Below are positions 47,890 through 59,939 of a DNA stretch of 64,000 bases, piece by piece. Source of the stretch: Polytrichum commune (lineage: Eukaryota > Streptophyta > Polytrichopsida > Polytrichales > Polytrichaceae); assembly GCA_950295325.1 (NCBI GenBank), contig OX485805.1, positions 30,677,501 to 30,741,500 of the forward strand, given 5' to 3'. The position numbers and the translations under genes are program-made. Below the pieces are notes generated by a model. The model was not told the DNA's origin. It made no database searches and worked only from the letters and a program-made list of their open reading frames with translations. Numbering within the stretch: position 1 is the stretch's first letter; each line of letters starts with the position of its first letter.

Positions 47890-50800
47890 TAAAATGATGA
47901 ATATATTCACATATAATAATATATATAAGAAAACTAACATCTTAGATATAGCCTATATATAAATAGTTATTTTAACTAAATATAATATTAAACAAAAAAA
48001 TCAATTTTTTTTTCATATCGCCCTCATTTTACGGATTAAATTACTCATATTCCTATTCATTTTTATGAATTTAATTATTGCATGAAATATACTTTAGAAA
48101 TCTACGAGACACAACTTTGATATTTGATTAAAGAACGCACAAAAACTCAAAAATATCATATTGTGTTATAAGCAATTCGTGTTTTTCAATTAATCTTTTA
48201 AATGTTTTGTAATTTTTTGTATTATTTTTCCATTTTTACATGAAGGATGGCTTTATTTACTTCAATCACGTCATAAAATAAATGTAAATATTAATAGAGA
48301 TAAAAATTAATATATAATAACATTACTAAAATATAAACTGCCTAAACATTATCCAAATATATATCCAAGTTAGATATCGTATGTTATGTGTCCAACACTT
48401 CATGTGGATTGCATTTTCTTCAAGAGCATTGGATCTTCATATATAGGAAAAAATCTTCCAAATTTTTTAAATAGTAAAAAAGAAAAAAGAAAAAAGAATT
48501 GAAATCATACAAACAATTTATCTGAATGCAAGTTAATCCATAAAATCGCATTCCGCGAATGGATTTTGTTCATTGCAAATGGCGACGATTAAAGGTTTTC
48601 GCATATGATAATTAGATAACAATATACTTAATGATAATCTTGATAATATTTTATCTTGAACAAATCACATATGTTGTCCATATATTATGCAAAGTGCGAT
48701 ACCTTATCCAACAACTTATTCATATTCAAAACAAACAAATATAACTTTAAACAATTAGAAGAATAAAATAAAATATATTTATTTACAAATTCTTTATAAA
48801 ATATTAGTAATATATAACTTATCCCTAATAAATCATAATTATTATCCAAATTTAGTATTAATATGAATAAAAAATCACATTCTAAATATACCTTATCGAA
48901 TGACATCATATTCCAACATAAAAATGAAATATAAAGAGATGGCATACCTTAAAAGTGGTGCAAGGAAAAAATACCTTACACATTAAAATGAAATTTATAT
49001 AGTAGATACGCAGGATGAATAAAGAAGTGTTCGGCAAATGAGATGTAGAAACATAATGTTTATTATCCTAAATCCTAAATCCTAAATCCTAAATCCTAAA
49101 TCTAGGCACCATGATTATAGATTATATCATAACTATAATAATTATAAATTATAAATTATAATAAAATTATAAATCACAATCTTAAAATTTAACCTAGGTT
49201 TAAATTTGAATTTAATATTGAACATTAATAAACCGTCAAACTCTAAAAACACATTTCAAGCTCAAATTTGGAAATATATTAAATATTAAATAATAAGGTT
49301 CAATCTTGGAACAACCTTAAAGCCTTAATTTCTATGATTTGAAATGGTAATATTTACATTCTAGTTTTTAAAGTTGAATCTTAGTACATAACTATATAAT
49401 AAAGTATCACATCTAATGGATATAATATTATACTATAAGATGGTATCATATGATATATTTTATTTAGACTTAAATATATGACCACCATATTAATCATTCA
49501 AAAAATCTATGAATAAATCTCTAAAATATTAAAGATAATCATGAACTTCAAATTTAACAGAGATTAATGTAATCTAATAACATACTAATATTAATATTAT
49601 TTAAATATAAAATTATTATAGCATCCTAATATAAATTCGTGTATATATATATATATATATATATAAAATTTATAACATACTTAATCATTTATAAGAATTC
49701 ATGCATGATATAAGACACACGCATAATGGTATATCATAATTCAGGACAACTATGGCTTATACCTAAGGTAGATGTGCCTAATGTGGTTGCTTATATCAAT
49801 CCACTAATCGGGGAGAACAGACTGCTAGTTAGAGATAAACCGGTTGAGGTTGGAAAGTAACTTGTGGAAATTCAAGACTTATGGAATATACTTCCAATTA
49901 TAAAGAATGACCAAAAGATCACAACATAACTGGTCGGACTTGGAAACAATAGGATTTTGCTGGAATATGTTCAAAAATCTCCTTGGACATTATTTTAATC
50001 AAACACTTATATATTGAGTGGTATGTGGTTAGGTGTGGATTTAAGAACATACACCAAAAAGGCATGTGTTTAAAAAGGTTGAAAATACGTCTCAAACCAC
50101 ATCCACCACCATTCTAACCTCAAAAGTCAACATCATTGAAGTGACTTATATGATTATTTACCAAGCATAGGGAATTTCACTTTGGTTACGAATACGATAC
50201 TTCATATAAACTCCAAAAAAAATAAGGAAAGTGGCTATGCTCTCAACGTATGAATTTGGGAAATGGATTTGCTAACCATCTCAAGCTTATGACGTGTTTC
50301 ATATCCTCGGAGAAGTATAGTACAAAAATTTGACCAGATAAGACCCATCTACCTTAGTGGAGAAGTTATCCCCGCATAAACTTACCTATTACAATAATGA
50401 CCGGGAAGAATTAACGGCTATTCACAAATGAACAAATTAAATTTGAGAAATATCTGGTTAAAGTCCAAGACTTCAAGAAAAATATAGATCACTTTAGAGG
50501 AATTTATAGAATATGCCTTGAATCAACAAAGAAAAACTGACATATCACAACATGTAACCAGTTAGTTCGAGGAGGTCGTTTCCTCTTAGAATAAGTATCC
50601 ATGTACAATAGCGTGGTATTTTATAGCAGCTATTTATATACTAGAACGAATTATAAGGCATGGTAATTTTTGAAATAATGGTAAATTGTTGTGATTATCG
50701 GCATCCTATGGGTAATTGTAAAAAAATTGAATGATTGATGTAATGGCACCCTATATTACTTTTATGTATTTAAAAAAGGTCCCCACTTTCTCAAAGTCCT

Positions 50801-51603
50801 TAAAGTGTATGATCAACTATAAGCCTCACAAGAAGCACGTCTACAAAACAAGGTAAACAAGCAAACTCTAGGGTTTTAGGTTTATGGTTTGAAATCACAA
50901 TGAAGCCTAGTGCAAAGCAACATATTAGTGTATTTACAACAACAATGAATTGCAAGTACATGTCATAAACAAAGCAAGACAAAAATAAAAGTTTTGTGTT
51001 CATTAACGCATATTAGGGGGTTTCAAAATTACTGTATAGTTAGAGACCCCGATGTCATGCTTCAAGGCTAGCCATACACGTCTAAAAGTCACAATCACAA
51101 GGTTCCCACAAGCCCTAATTCAAATCCCTTTACACACACACACCCCCAAAATCAAAAAATCAAAAATCTTGATTTCAATCACACTAGAAGGAAAACTAAT
51201 GTGATGACAATGGCTAAATGATCAGCCTACCTTCAAGCCAGGCTCCGGTTTCTCTCCCTCGCTTGCTCCTTAGCTTGCTCCCAAATCTTTGCACATGAAG
51301 AAAGTGGATCCCTCAAATGACCCCAACTAGAATCCCTCCCCACATATAACAATATCCATACAATCTCAATTTCAGTCCACGCTAGAAGAGAGCTTACATT
51401 GAGAGTTTTTGACACTTTGACACTTTGACACTTTGACACTTTGGGTGCCCAAAACCTTGGATCTTTTGGTGGCACTAATTTCATAGCGTAACAAAATTTA
51501 GAATCATCTTGAATTATTTCCCACACACACTATTAGCCCACCCTCACTAAATGGGATAATTAGTGTAGTCCTTATTTTCAAACATTTAGGTTAATTAGCG
51601 GTC
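47890..51603. other. AT-rich copy B flank, no gene recognised
   Basis: From about 48150 this aligns with copy A 4290-8545. It contains the TCCTAAA array near 49067-49101, the 49728 sequence matching the 5867 frame but with TAA after GK, an AT dinucleotide run near 49640-49665, the empty site of the 445-bp insertion near 51270 and the empty MITE site near 51290. Nothing here looks functional. Confidence 0.75.
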
Positions 51604-52135
51604 TTAGGGCCTGGCCGCACCGGCCGGTGCCGGCCCGGGACCAGACAGCGACCGGGTCCAGCCGGATCTTCCACGCCGGGCAGAGGCTCCACGTGGCATG
51701 CCGTTCCGGGGGCCTGGCGAAGGCCGCACCGAACCGGCCTGGGGCGGAGAGTCTCGATTTACATCCACCTTTTATCTGTCGATAGCGATGATGTCCATCC
51801 ACTCGCTGTCAGTCTGCAGACGCAATGATCATCCAACTGTGATCGTCGCTTCGCACACCGCGACGGGCCTCCCCCTATCGAAGCTCCGACACCTCCCTGC
51901 CTTCACTCGCTCCGCAATTGCACGAACTGGCCTCCCGGGCGTGCTGCAGATGGCGCGGACCACGGACATTGATGCCGAGCTCCGAGCGCTACGATTCGGG
52001 TGGGGAATGCCACAAATTATCCCCCGCTGCGCTGCGCCGGGGGCGGTTTCTGCATTTAGGGTGTTTTCTGTGGTCGCCTGCCGGATATTGGCTGCTTTGT
52101 TTTATGTGTATGCATGCATACTGTGAATTTCAGCG

Positions 52136-52770
52136 ATGAGGACAGGAAGGGAGGTTTTTTTTGTTGACCTCATGCTGCATTCTTCCAGGGCGGAGGATTT
52201 CTGGGTGGGTTACAAGCTGTTTTGCTATGTCTACTACTCGAATTCTTCCGAGCACGAGGCCGATTTTCGCGAGTCCAAACTAGGTTAGTGTTGCTCCGGT
52301 GCTGCCGGGCACAGACCGGGGTGTTATATGGGTTTTGGGGGGGTGGTTCGTGCTGGTTCGTGTATGCGGTGGCGTCCATGTTGTTGGTTGTGGGCTCAAG
52401 GGGCGGCGTCGTTGTTTGTGGTCGCGCAGGGCAGATCGTGTGGCGACGACATGCTGAATTGCCTGTGCCTCCGCGCCAGGCGGTGCGTGGCACATGCACG
52501 CTGCTTCTCCCTCTTGTGGAGACGTATTGCCACGCCGAGTTGGGGGAGAATTGCAGTGACCTGCGAGCCCTCATGGTTCGATTTGACGACGAGGAGGAGC
52601 TGGAGTCCACTGCTCTGGGGCGCTCGCTTTTGTCGCTGGTTCGGGATGGGGATGACGGTTTGAACACTTTGTCTCGCCGCATCCACATCGCGGCACCGCC
52701 CAACCCATTTGAGGCAGTGAGGGCGAGGCTAGCAGCGGTTGGGCTTGCAATTCGCGGGCTTGGACCCCAG
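52136..52770 (+). CDS. Candidate third gene of the Harbinger element, spliced, unknown function
   Basis: A 50-codon frame begins at 52136 (with EDFWVGYKLFCYVYYSNSS) and reaches a good GTTAGT donor after 52283. The acceptor TCGCGCAG ending at 52429 joins it in phase to a frame that stays open to 53022. The joined part 52430-52770 has protein-like composition, including RALMVRFDDEEELES and RSLLSLVRDGDDG. A CAG|GTGCAC at 52771 and a strong CCCCCCCAG acceptor at 52882 could add a third exon continuing to 53300. No family is recognised. It could be a captured host fragment, an accessory element protein or a chance frame in GC-rich DNA. Confidence 0.35.
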
Positions 52771-53309
52771 GTGCACGCCATTTTAAGATTGTGTACCCCT
52801 TGTGCAATTCACAAAATAAATAAAATGGCGTTGCAGTGCGCATTCATCTTTTCTCGTACACACCGGACATCCTTCCCCCCCAGGTGTTGTTTGGGTTTGC
52901 CATTGAGCGCTGTCTACGCATGGGGAGTGTTTTTAGTGTCGTCGTCCGCGCCTGGTCTGCATTCCGTCCACGGTTGCTTTTCCAGGTTGTGCATCCTGTA
53001 TGTTGCAGCGATAGGGTGTTAATTTTGTGCTGCGACTTGGATGTTCATCTCTGTCGTGCGTGCTCTGCTGTTTCTGGTTTTCGCTGTGAGGTCTGTGTTC
53101 TGTGTCCTATCGTAACCGACTGTATGGCTTACTTGCAAGCATGGGCCATCCTTTTTTGGCATGCCCCTCCAGTGCATAGTGTTGCCGCGGCTGTGCGCGT
53201 CTGCACTCGTCGCAGTCTTCGATTTTTTCCTCCTTTCTGTTTGCACTGCGTCGTGGCACCTTGCCTGCCGAACACAAATACATCCCTCGCGTGCGATTGA
53301 AATCGTTGT

Positions 53310-54070
53310 GTGGCTGTGCATTGCGCCAGCAATTTCCACTACCAGTCCGACAGTGTCTTCCATTACGGCCTCTCGTATTGTCGGAAGCCTTGCTTTGGAA
53401 GGCTGTCTACTTACTGCCCACTTGCCATTCAATGCAGCCTTGATGCTTCACGTCCGTTGCGCAGCCATTCCCTGCGAGTGCAGGACGGAGGCCTCGTTCT
53501 TTTTAACGCACAATAGATTACATAATTCACAAACAATCACCAGCACAATAGATTGCACATGCATATACTCCGTGACCAAACCCAACTCACTGCAACATAA
53601 GTCTTAACATTCAATGGCACAATTGTTGCTTCCCAGCATGCGGTGAAGCACATGGAATCCATTTACAGTGCTATGGCCGCTACCCCTGGGCGGCACTTGC
53701 CTTCATGCGAGTGCCCCCCCTACAGCCATGATGAGCACTACTTGCCATCGAATCGACATAGCCCAGACCTGCTATCCTAAATTCTGAATTTTTGTCTACG
53801 CGCACTTGCTCGTCCAGCTGCTACGTTTGCTCTGCACCCCCTCTTCTATGATTGAAGGTTGGAGGTCCCGTGCAGGGCGGTGCAGGTCAATCCGACTCCG
53901 TCCACGTGCCTTCGTCATCGGCGTCACCTCCCCCTCTGCCTCCTCCAACTGTCGCCGAAGTCCCGGCCTTGTCTCGAGCAGCAGCACTGCGTGGGCCTCC
54001 GCTGGGGCTTTCTCCTGACCTGTGACCCTCGGCACGCCCCAATCCACCCTCGGCGTGGCCTCCACCGACT
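53310..54070 (+). promoter_or_regulatory. Leader region before the Harbinger transposase
   Basis: No confident gene is found between the candidate left-arm gene and the transposase start. Frames here overlap on both strands. An in-frame TGA at 54023-54025 lies 16 codons before the transposase ATG, so the 54071 start is the first available in this frame unless splicing joins a proline-rich frame upstream. The transposase promoter should lie here, though no box is convincing. Confidence 0.35.
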
Positions 54071-55573
54071 ATGGGACCCTGCTGTGGCGGCAACAATCCC
54101 CTGGCAGGTCAACAACAAATAGGGTCAGCTTCAAATTTCAATCCCGCATCTGTTTTTCCCTTGCTGGCAGCATGCATCGACATGTCTGTGGCTATTGTCC
54201 ACATGTTCATCGCGGCAACGGAGGCAGACGTAGCGCACGCCGCACACAGGAAAAAAATGAAAATGACGTCGGCGGAAGGGTTGCTGGACGATGCGCACAA
54301 ACGAGAGCTAGACCATGGGGCAGAGGAGGATGCACTGGAGCATGCACATGCGAAGCAAATGTTTGACCTTGTTGCATGGCACATAGGCGTCCAAGACACA
54401 AGATGGTATGTTAAGCCCAGGTCCACGTGCTGGTTCGAAGAATACTTGTTCAAAATATACACTCCTGACATGTTCTACGACATCTTGAGGATGCGGAGGA
54501 GGACATTTGACCGGCTGGTCCACGACCTCCGCCCATTCATACAAGGACAAGACACGCATTGGAGACAACCAATCGGGGTTGAAAAAAAAGTAGTTGTCAC
54601 ATTATTCAAGCTCATGCACGGCGTCACAATACCTCTTGTTGCCGACAAGGCCGCGCTTGGGAAGTCGACCGTTCACGACATATTGCGGCAAGTGTGTACA
54701 GCTATTAGTGTCCATTTTGGGCACCTAATTGCCTGGCCTGTTGGCCGGAGGCTAACACGGGTGACGGCGGCATTCCAAGCCAAACAGAGGCTTCCCAACT
54801 GTATTGGAGCCATAGACGGATCCCACGTCTACATCTCAGCTCCTCCCAACACCATTGTTGCGGCAGACCACCGCAACCACTTCAAGACCTTTTCCATATT
54901 GTTGCAAGCAGTCGTGGATAGCAACTGCTACTTCACTTCCGTCAACACCGGGCCGCCTGGCTCCTTGCACGATAGCGCCCATTTCAAATCTACAGAGTTG
55001 TATCGGAAGGTGGAGGATGGCGTCATGGGCGGGTTCCATGACGATCCACTTTTGTGGCCTGCGGCTCTTCCTTTCCCTCCATACATTGTGGCCGATCGTG
55101 GATACCCTTTGTTAAGCTGGTGCATAACTCCTTTCAAGATGGGACCCATGGGCATCCCCCTTTCTCAAGAGGAGTTGTGGTTCAATCGCAAACACTCCTC
55201 AACGCGTATGTGCGTTGAGCGAGGGTTTGGGATCCTTAAAGCAAGGTTCAAGGAGATTGGCACAAAATCTGCCTTGAAGATCGAATTTGTTCCTACAGTA
55301 GTCCATTGTTGTTGTGTCTTGCACAACATTCTCCTTGCAAGCAAAGACAGGACAATGGACCAAATACTTAGGGACTGCGAGCTTCCGCCAATTGAGGCTA
55401 CCGACTACGTGCGCATAAACGAAGAGGATGCATTTCAGCCCCCTAGGCCAATGGGCTATGTTAGCGAAGACAGAGCCTTGCTGGAAGGCAAGATGGCCAG
55501 AGAGGACCTCCTAGACTACATGGTGCGTACCCAAAACGCCGACTATAGAGCGAGACACAATGGGAGACCATAA
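54071..55573 (+). CDS. PIF/Harbinger transposase (DDE superfamily, DDE_Tnp_4-like)
   Basis: This 500-residue protein would cut and join the ends of its element at TWA targets in the nucleus. It has an N-terminal variable part and a helix-rich DNA-binding region at about 125-215 (FDRLVHDLRPFI, then an HTH-like ALGKSTVHDIL). The catalytic core has AIDGSH (Asp249), PGSLHDSAHF (Asp301), VADRGYPLLSW and VERGFGILKARF (Glu383), followed by CCCVLHN near 414-419. All motifs expected of the family are in order and there is no stop or frameshift, which is unusual among the broken elements nearby. It ends 13 bases before the Myb-like gene, in tail-to-tail arrangement. The exact start is uncertain; the DNA-binding and catalytic parts are not. 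Confidence 0.95.
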   Translation: MGPCCGGNNPLAGQQQIGSASNFNPASVFPLLAACIDMSVAIVHMFIAATEADVAHAAHRKKMKMTSAEGLLDDAHKRELDHGAEEDALEHAHAKQMFDLVAWHIGVQDTRWYVKPRSTCWFEEYLFKIYTPDMFYDILRMRRRTFDRLVHDLRPFIQGQDTHWRQPIGVEKKVVVTLFKLMHGVTIPLVADKAALGKSTVHDILRQVCTAISVHFGHLIAWPVGRRLTRVTAAFQAKQRLPNCIGAIDGSHVYISAPPNTIVAADHRNHFKTFSILLQAVVDSNCYFTSVNTGPPGSLHDSAHFKSTELYRKVEDGVMGGFHDDPLLWPAALPFPPYIVADRGYPLLSWCITPFKMGPMGIPLSQEELWFNRKHSSTRMCVERGFGILKARFKEIGTKSALKIEFVPTVVHCCCVLHNILLASKDRTMDQILRDCELPPIEATDYVRINEEDAFQPPRPMGYVSEDRALLEGKMAREDLLDYMVRTQNADYRARHNGRP

Positions 55574-55586
55574 AGCGTAGATCAAT

Positions 55587-56678
55587 TCAAAACATAGGAG
55601 TAAAAGAGAGGGTGAACCTTGTAAGAGCATCCATGGAGGATGCCAACATTAGCAATGCACTCGTCATGTTGCCGAGGTTTTTTGTTCTTTCAACCTCAAG
55701 GTTGTAAAGCTTGTCGTCCATGTTTGCCGAATGTGCCTCCTTTTGTGCAATTCTGGCCTCCCTTGCAGTGTCGAATGCAAACACTTGAGTCCTCCACGAC
55801 CGCTTGTCAGTGTCTTGTGCCTCCACGCGTGCGAGGTAGTCATAATTGAAGTCCTTCACGAAATCCACGAGATTGTCGGTGCCAGTTGCCTTCCTTTTCC
55901 GTCCTGTGGACCCTGGGGTGTCGTCGCCCGGTGTTCTGGCCTTTGGAGAATGTGGGGCAGGTGCTGCACTGGATGCTGGGCTGCTAGGCCTTCCGTTAGA
56001 GGATGCACGTGGGGTGGGTGGTGAGCGCCCAAAACTCCTTGCCGCCGGTGGTGTAACTCTGTCCGAGTCAACCACATCAGCTGCCCTCCCGAAGATTTGT
56101 CGCTTCCCAATGAAGCCCTCCATCTCTATGTACATAGCCTCGCTGAACTCCAATGGCATTTTACGTGTCTTGGACATCTCTTTCTTCTTCTCCCTGCTCA
56201 TCCCCCACCAATTGGCCGATCCTGTCCCCTCTATGTACTCCTTTAGTTTCTTGTAGTCCTTCACCAAGCCGTCCCACTTGTTTGTGATCTGGTCTGCATC
56301 CCTTGGACGGAACCCGACCACACCCATGCATCCCGCCAACACTAAGCGCCACGCCGTGGTGCCATACACAAATTTTGCCAAAGAGGGTTGGTTGGAGTTG
56401 TGCCTCCCGTCCCACTCTATGCGTTTCTGAGCTATGAGGACCAACATTTCGGACTTTGTCCAGTTTGGGCCACGGACCTTGTGGGCAGCAGTGGTTTGTG
56501 GCAGGCATGGAGCGGACACAGATTTCAGACCCCCGCGCCTAGCAATATTTGCAGTTTGCGGTGGAGATGACGTAGGAGTCCGGGTATCCAGAAACTCCAA
56601 ACCGAACTCACAATCCGCGTCGTTCGGGAGCTGTGTGGAGGGGCAATGCGAGGTCTCCAAATCCACGACGTCGTCCAT
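55587..56678 (-). CDS. Harbinger-associated Myb/trihelix-like DNA-binding protein
   Basis: This 363-residue protein is on the opposite strand to the transposase. Residues about 68-195 form a Myb/SANT or trihelix-like domain with GPNWTKSEMLVLIAQKR, RDADQITNKWDGLVKDYKKL and WGMSREKKKEMSK. This is followed by a Ser/Pro-rich linker (about 215-258), a basic GRKRK that may be a nuclear signal, and a C-terminal helical part with repeated charged residues. In studied PIF/Harbinger elements this partner binds subterminal DNA and brings the transposase into the nucleus; the same role is inferred here. The frame is intact. The stop codons of the two genes are only 13 bases apart, so their transcripts may overlap at the 3' ends. 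Confidence 0.88.
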   Translation of the reverse strand: MDDVVDLETSHCPSTQLPNDADCEFGLEFLDTRTPTSSPPQTANIARRGGLKSVSAPCLPQTTAAHKVRGPNWTKSEMLVLIAQKRIEWDGRHNSNQPSLAKFVYGTTAWRLVLAGCMGVVGFRPRDADQITNKWDGLVKDYKKLKEYIEGTGSANWWGMSREKKKEMSKTRKMPLEFSEAMYIEMEGFIGKRQIFGRAADVVDSDRVTPPAARSFGRSPPTPRASSNGRPSSPASSAAPAPHSPKARTPGDDTPGSTGRKRKATGTDNLVDFVKDFNYDYLARVEAQDTDKRSWRTQVFAFDTAREARIAQKEAHSANMDDKLYNLEVERTKNLGNMTSALLMLASSMDALTRFTLSFTPMF

Positions 56679-59104
56679 TGCTCAGCGGAGACAGCTATCA
56701 ACACCAGCAAGATAGACCTCCCTAGACATTCGAGCAGAAAGAAAAGCACAGAGAACGCACTGCATAAAAAAACATGCACACATGCCAGGAACATCATAGA
56801 AGGTCAGGTTGTCGGCGCTCCCATTGCAAAGCATGGCCTGCAGGAAACAGTCTGCGCACGACATAGAGTACATCCCAATATGCACACGGTTGCAAGGGCA
56901 CCCCAAAGTACAGGCTGGCCGCGAAGCCCATGTGCGGCAGAGGGGGGGTGTAGAGGGATTGAGGGCAGATCGCAGAGGAGAAAGGTGCTGAATGCACGAA
57001 CACAGTTACAAACAGGCATTGTTCCAAAGCCATCGAACAACAATCCAAAACTTGAAAGAAGGGGGTGCAGCGACCTCGCAGCAGCACATTGGTGAAAACC
57101 ACGACCAACACACATTCGCGCCAACCAGCAGAGAACACCAAGCACTATGAAAGCACGCCTGCCAGAGAGCAACGGAGGAAAAAGGGAGGGACAGAGGAAA
57201 AAATTATGCTATACGCCGCGGACACAAGAAGAAATTGACGGAGAGCGCGGCGGTTGAAAGCACACAACTGCAGGTGCGAAAGGGGGACTGCCTGCCACCA
57301 ATGTTGTTTGGCATGTGTCCGTGAGGATTGGGAGGTGACCCAGACACCCACACGCAATGTAATGGACTGGATATGCATGCAGCAAATTGAATGTGGCGAG
57401 GTGTTTACCTGGGGCAGCCTGCAACGCAAGCTGCGAACGCTATGTGGCCGCTGACAGTTCAGCACAAACCCCAAAACCCCCAGCTGTTGGGCAGCACGCC
57501 GTGCCGCCACAGCAGACACCACATCGGCGATAGGCAACGCCCTGGACAGAAGCTCACAGACTGATTGGGTGCGTCGCAGGAACTGTGCGCGCGGGACGAA
57601 CGCAGCAGCGGAGGGAAGTGCCAGAAATCATAACCCCTGCACAGTGCTTGCATTTCCAACGGGGTCGCCCCTTCTGCACCGACACGGAGGGCCACATCAA
57701 AAACCATGGACATGGTGAACATCACAGCGTGCAGGCATCGCCAAGGAGCAAGCGAACGCGAATCGTGGAAAGGCGCGATGCCTTGCAGCATGCAGGAGAC
57801 CCCGACTAGGCGTATTCAGAGTTCCACGTGCCGCACTCCGACCAGCACAAGTGTGGCCACGGCTGGAGCGGTGGCAGGCAGACGGCAATATGTGCGAACG
57901 CAGGCGAAAAAGCAAGGCAACGGGGGTGCGCAATGGCGGCATGCAAATAGCTCGCACAAAGTAAACGTGCACAAGACATGCCAGTGGAACGAAAGAACGA
58001 GGATATGTTGGCGGACTCACCAGGACTCGGTATTGGTAGTCGAGAAACTCCGAGGGTGCCTAGAACAAAACCACCGAGCCGGGGGCTGTCGACGCCACGA
58101 ACGCAAAAAAAATCCAACACTATGCCGCCCTGGGAGGCTGCGACGACGCCAGCCGTTGTTCCGAGATTGACAACAACGCAGGATGAAGCCCTCTCCAAGG
58201 AAAGGACCACCCGCAAAATAACGGAAGGAAGTTGTCGGGCGTGGCGACTAGGAGGACAGGAACACAATCCTTCGCATGTGGCGCTGGGTGGACGTCGACC
58301 CAGCGGCACACACACGCGCCCCTGTGGATGCGTATACCGCGCTTCCATAAAGATGGGAGCGGCAAGTGTTGGCAGGGGGGCTGGCGGGCTTGCTCCCCCC
58401 GCAAACACGCAGGCACCCAGAGCTATGAGCAGAACAATAACGACGGCACCCCCGCCAAAATGCACACGACGCAGCCCGGAGCGCAGATCACCACCTCTGC
58501 GGCGCAAAACTCCGTTCCTGGAGTGGACAGAGGACCCCACAATACTGCGCATCCCCTAAGCGCATGGAGACAGGCGCACCCACAAACTCATGGAAAGATG
58601 CAAAAAAGGGAGCCGTGGAAAGCAGGGAATGGCGAAACAAACACCAACATGCCCCCGCGGCTAAACCACTACGGCGGACGGGCTGCGTGCGCCATAACAG
58701 TGGCGGAACACGCATCTACTCCAAACCCCCAGATGCCGAGAACTACCAGCCAACAAGCGAGCGGCGATCATCAAACTCTGCCCAAACATTACCCTAAACA
58801 CGAGGAACGCATAACCCCACTCACCCGATCAATTGACGCGACAGGTTTCGATGTCCGCGACCGAACCTCACAGCATTCGTGCAGCTTTCCTTGCGCAGCA
58901 GGGTCCAAAGCTCCTGCCGAGGAATGCCGCAAACCTGGGAAGCCTGGGGCGCGACCCCGCACGGAGCAGGACCCGTCGGCTTCAACAATTGCGATGGACA
59001 GAATTCGTCCGTTGCCACGCGTTTTCATCCAGACCCAAAGGACGTCCCAAAGGGCGGTGCTGGCACCGGAACCGGGCTGACACCCCCGGGTGCGGCCCCC
59101 CCCC
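56679..59104. other. Right arm of the Harbinger element
   Basis: A GC-rich 2.4-kb arm runs from the Myb-like gene start to the right terminal repeat. Several long open frames occur on both strands (57806-58552 on minus, 57978-58559 and 58232-59080 on plus). They overlap each other, lack recognisable motifs and are likely by-products of GC-rich DNA. The plus strand is A/C-rich while the left arm plus strand is G/T-rich. The promoter of the Myb-like gene should be just above 56678. Confidence 0.55.
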
Positions 59105-59939
59105 TTAGCCTAGGATTATTTGAGGTGTTGCATAGCGAAATCTCCCCCTTAACAATCTCTTGAATTGAAGTTGTTAAATGGAGACAGTGCTTTTGAGTCT
59201 CTTAATTGAATGCTATCACCGATCATAACTGTCAGGATTATTTGAGGTCTTGTGTAACGAGATTTCCCCCCTCAATAGTCTCTTGAATTGGAGTTGTTAA
59301 ATGGAGACAATGCTTTTGAGTCTCTTTATTGATTGCTATCATTGTTCAGAGGGCCCTGAATTTTGTCACCTCATCTGTTCCAATTTCTAGGATTATTGTA
59401 GATATTTATTCTCTCTAGTGGTACCATGTATTTTTGTGCTAAATACTACTTTTAGTTTTTTCCCCAACTATTGGAGTCTTTTGTAAAATGGTCATGATTT
59501 AGGTTAAGTAGCCATCTCAACTCATGATTATTTGAGATCTTGCGTACCAAATTCCCCCCCGACCTCCTCTCCCATCTTTTTCAAACAATCACTTCAATTG
59601 AAGTTGTTGAAATGGAGGCCTGAGTGCTATTGGATCTTTGATTTGAATGTCGTCGGCTTGAATATTAAAGAGACTTGGTACATTGGTGCACTCAACTTTG
59701 TTGTTCATTAGGTGTGAGAATAATTTCAAGTAAAGGTTGGGCATGTCAATTTTATGTAGATCATTACATTTTTTAATATTAAATTACTATAATTGAATTA
59801 TTTCGTGCACATAGCATATGGTTGTTGGAAGTAACAACAACCATGGAAAAGCTCGTGAACTCAATTTAAATGAGATGTATAATGCAAGAGTTTCATCTCA
59901 ACAAACTCCAAGGTTTGAACAATCTTTTTTTTTCCTCAC

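Larger units (their letters stand above)
51607..59104. mobile_element. Complete PIF/Harbinger transposon, 7.5 kb
   Basis: The element is flanked by TTA (51604-51606 and 59105-59107). Copy A keeps the undivided site GGTCTTAGCCTAGG at 8541-8554, which fixes both ends. The terminal inverted repeats are imperfect over about 33 bases: the left begins GGGCCTGGCCGCACCGG, and the complement of the right begins with a G run followed by CCGCACCCGG. It carries a DDE transposase (54071-55573) and a Myb-like protein (55587-56678), the two proteins expected of PIF/Harbinger elements. It is much more GC-rich than its surroundings. Arms of about 2.4 kb on each side are unusually long. Intact frames and recognisable ends suggest recent arrival. 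Confidence 0.95.

Noticed and set aside
57806..58552. 248-codon minus-strand frame with overlapping 193- and 282-codon plus-strand frames
   Set aside because: The frames overlap on both strands in GC-rich DNA without motifs, as expected by chance when stop codons are rare.
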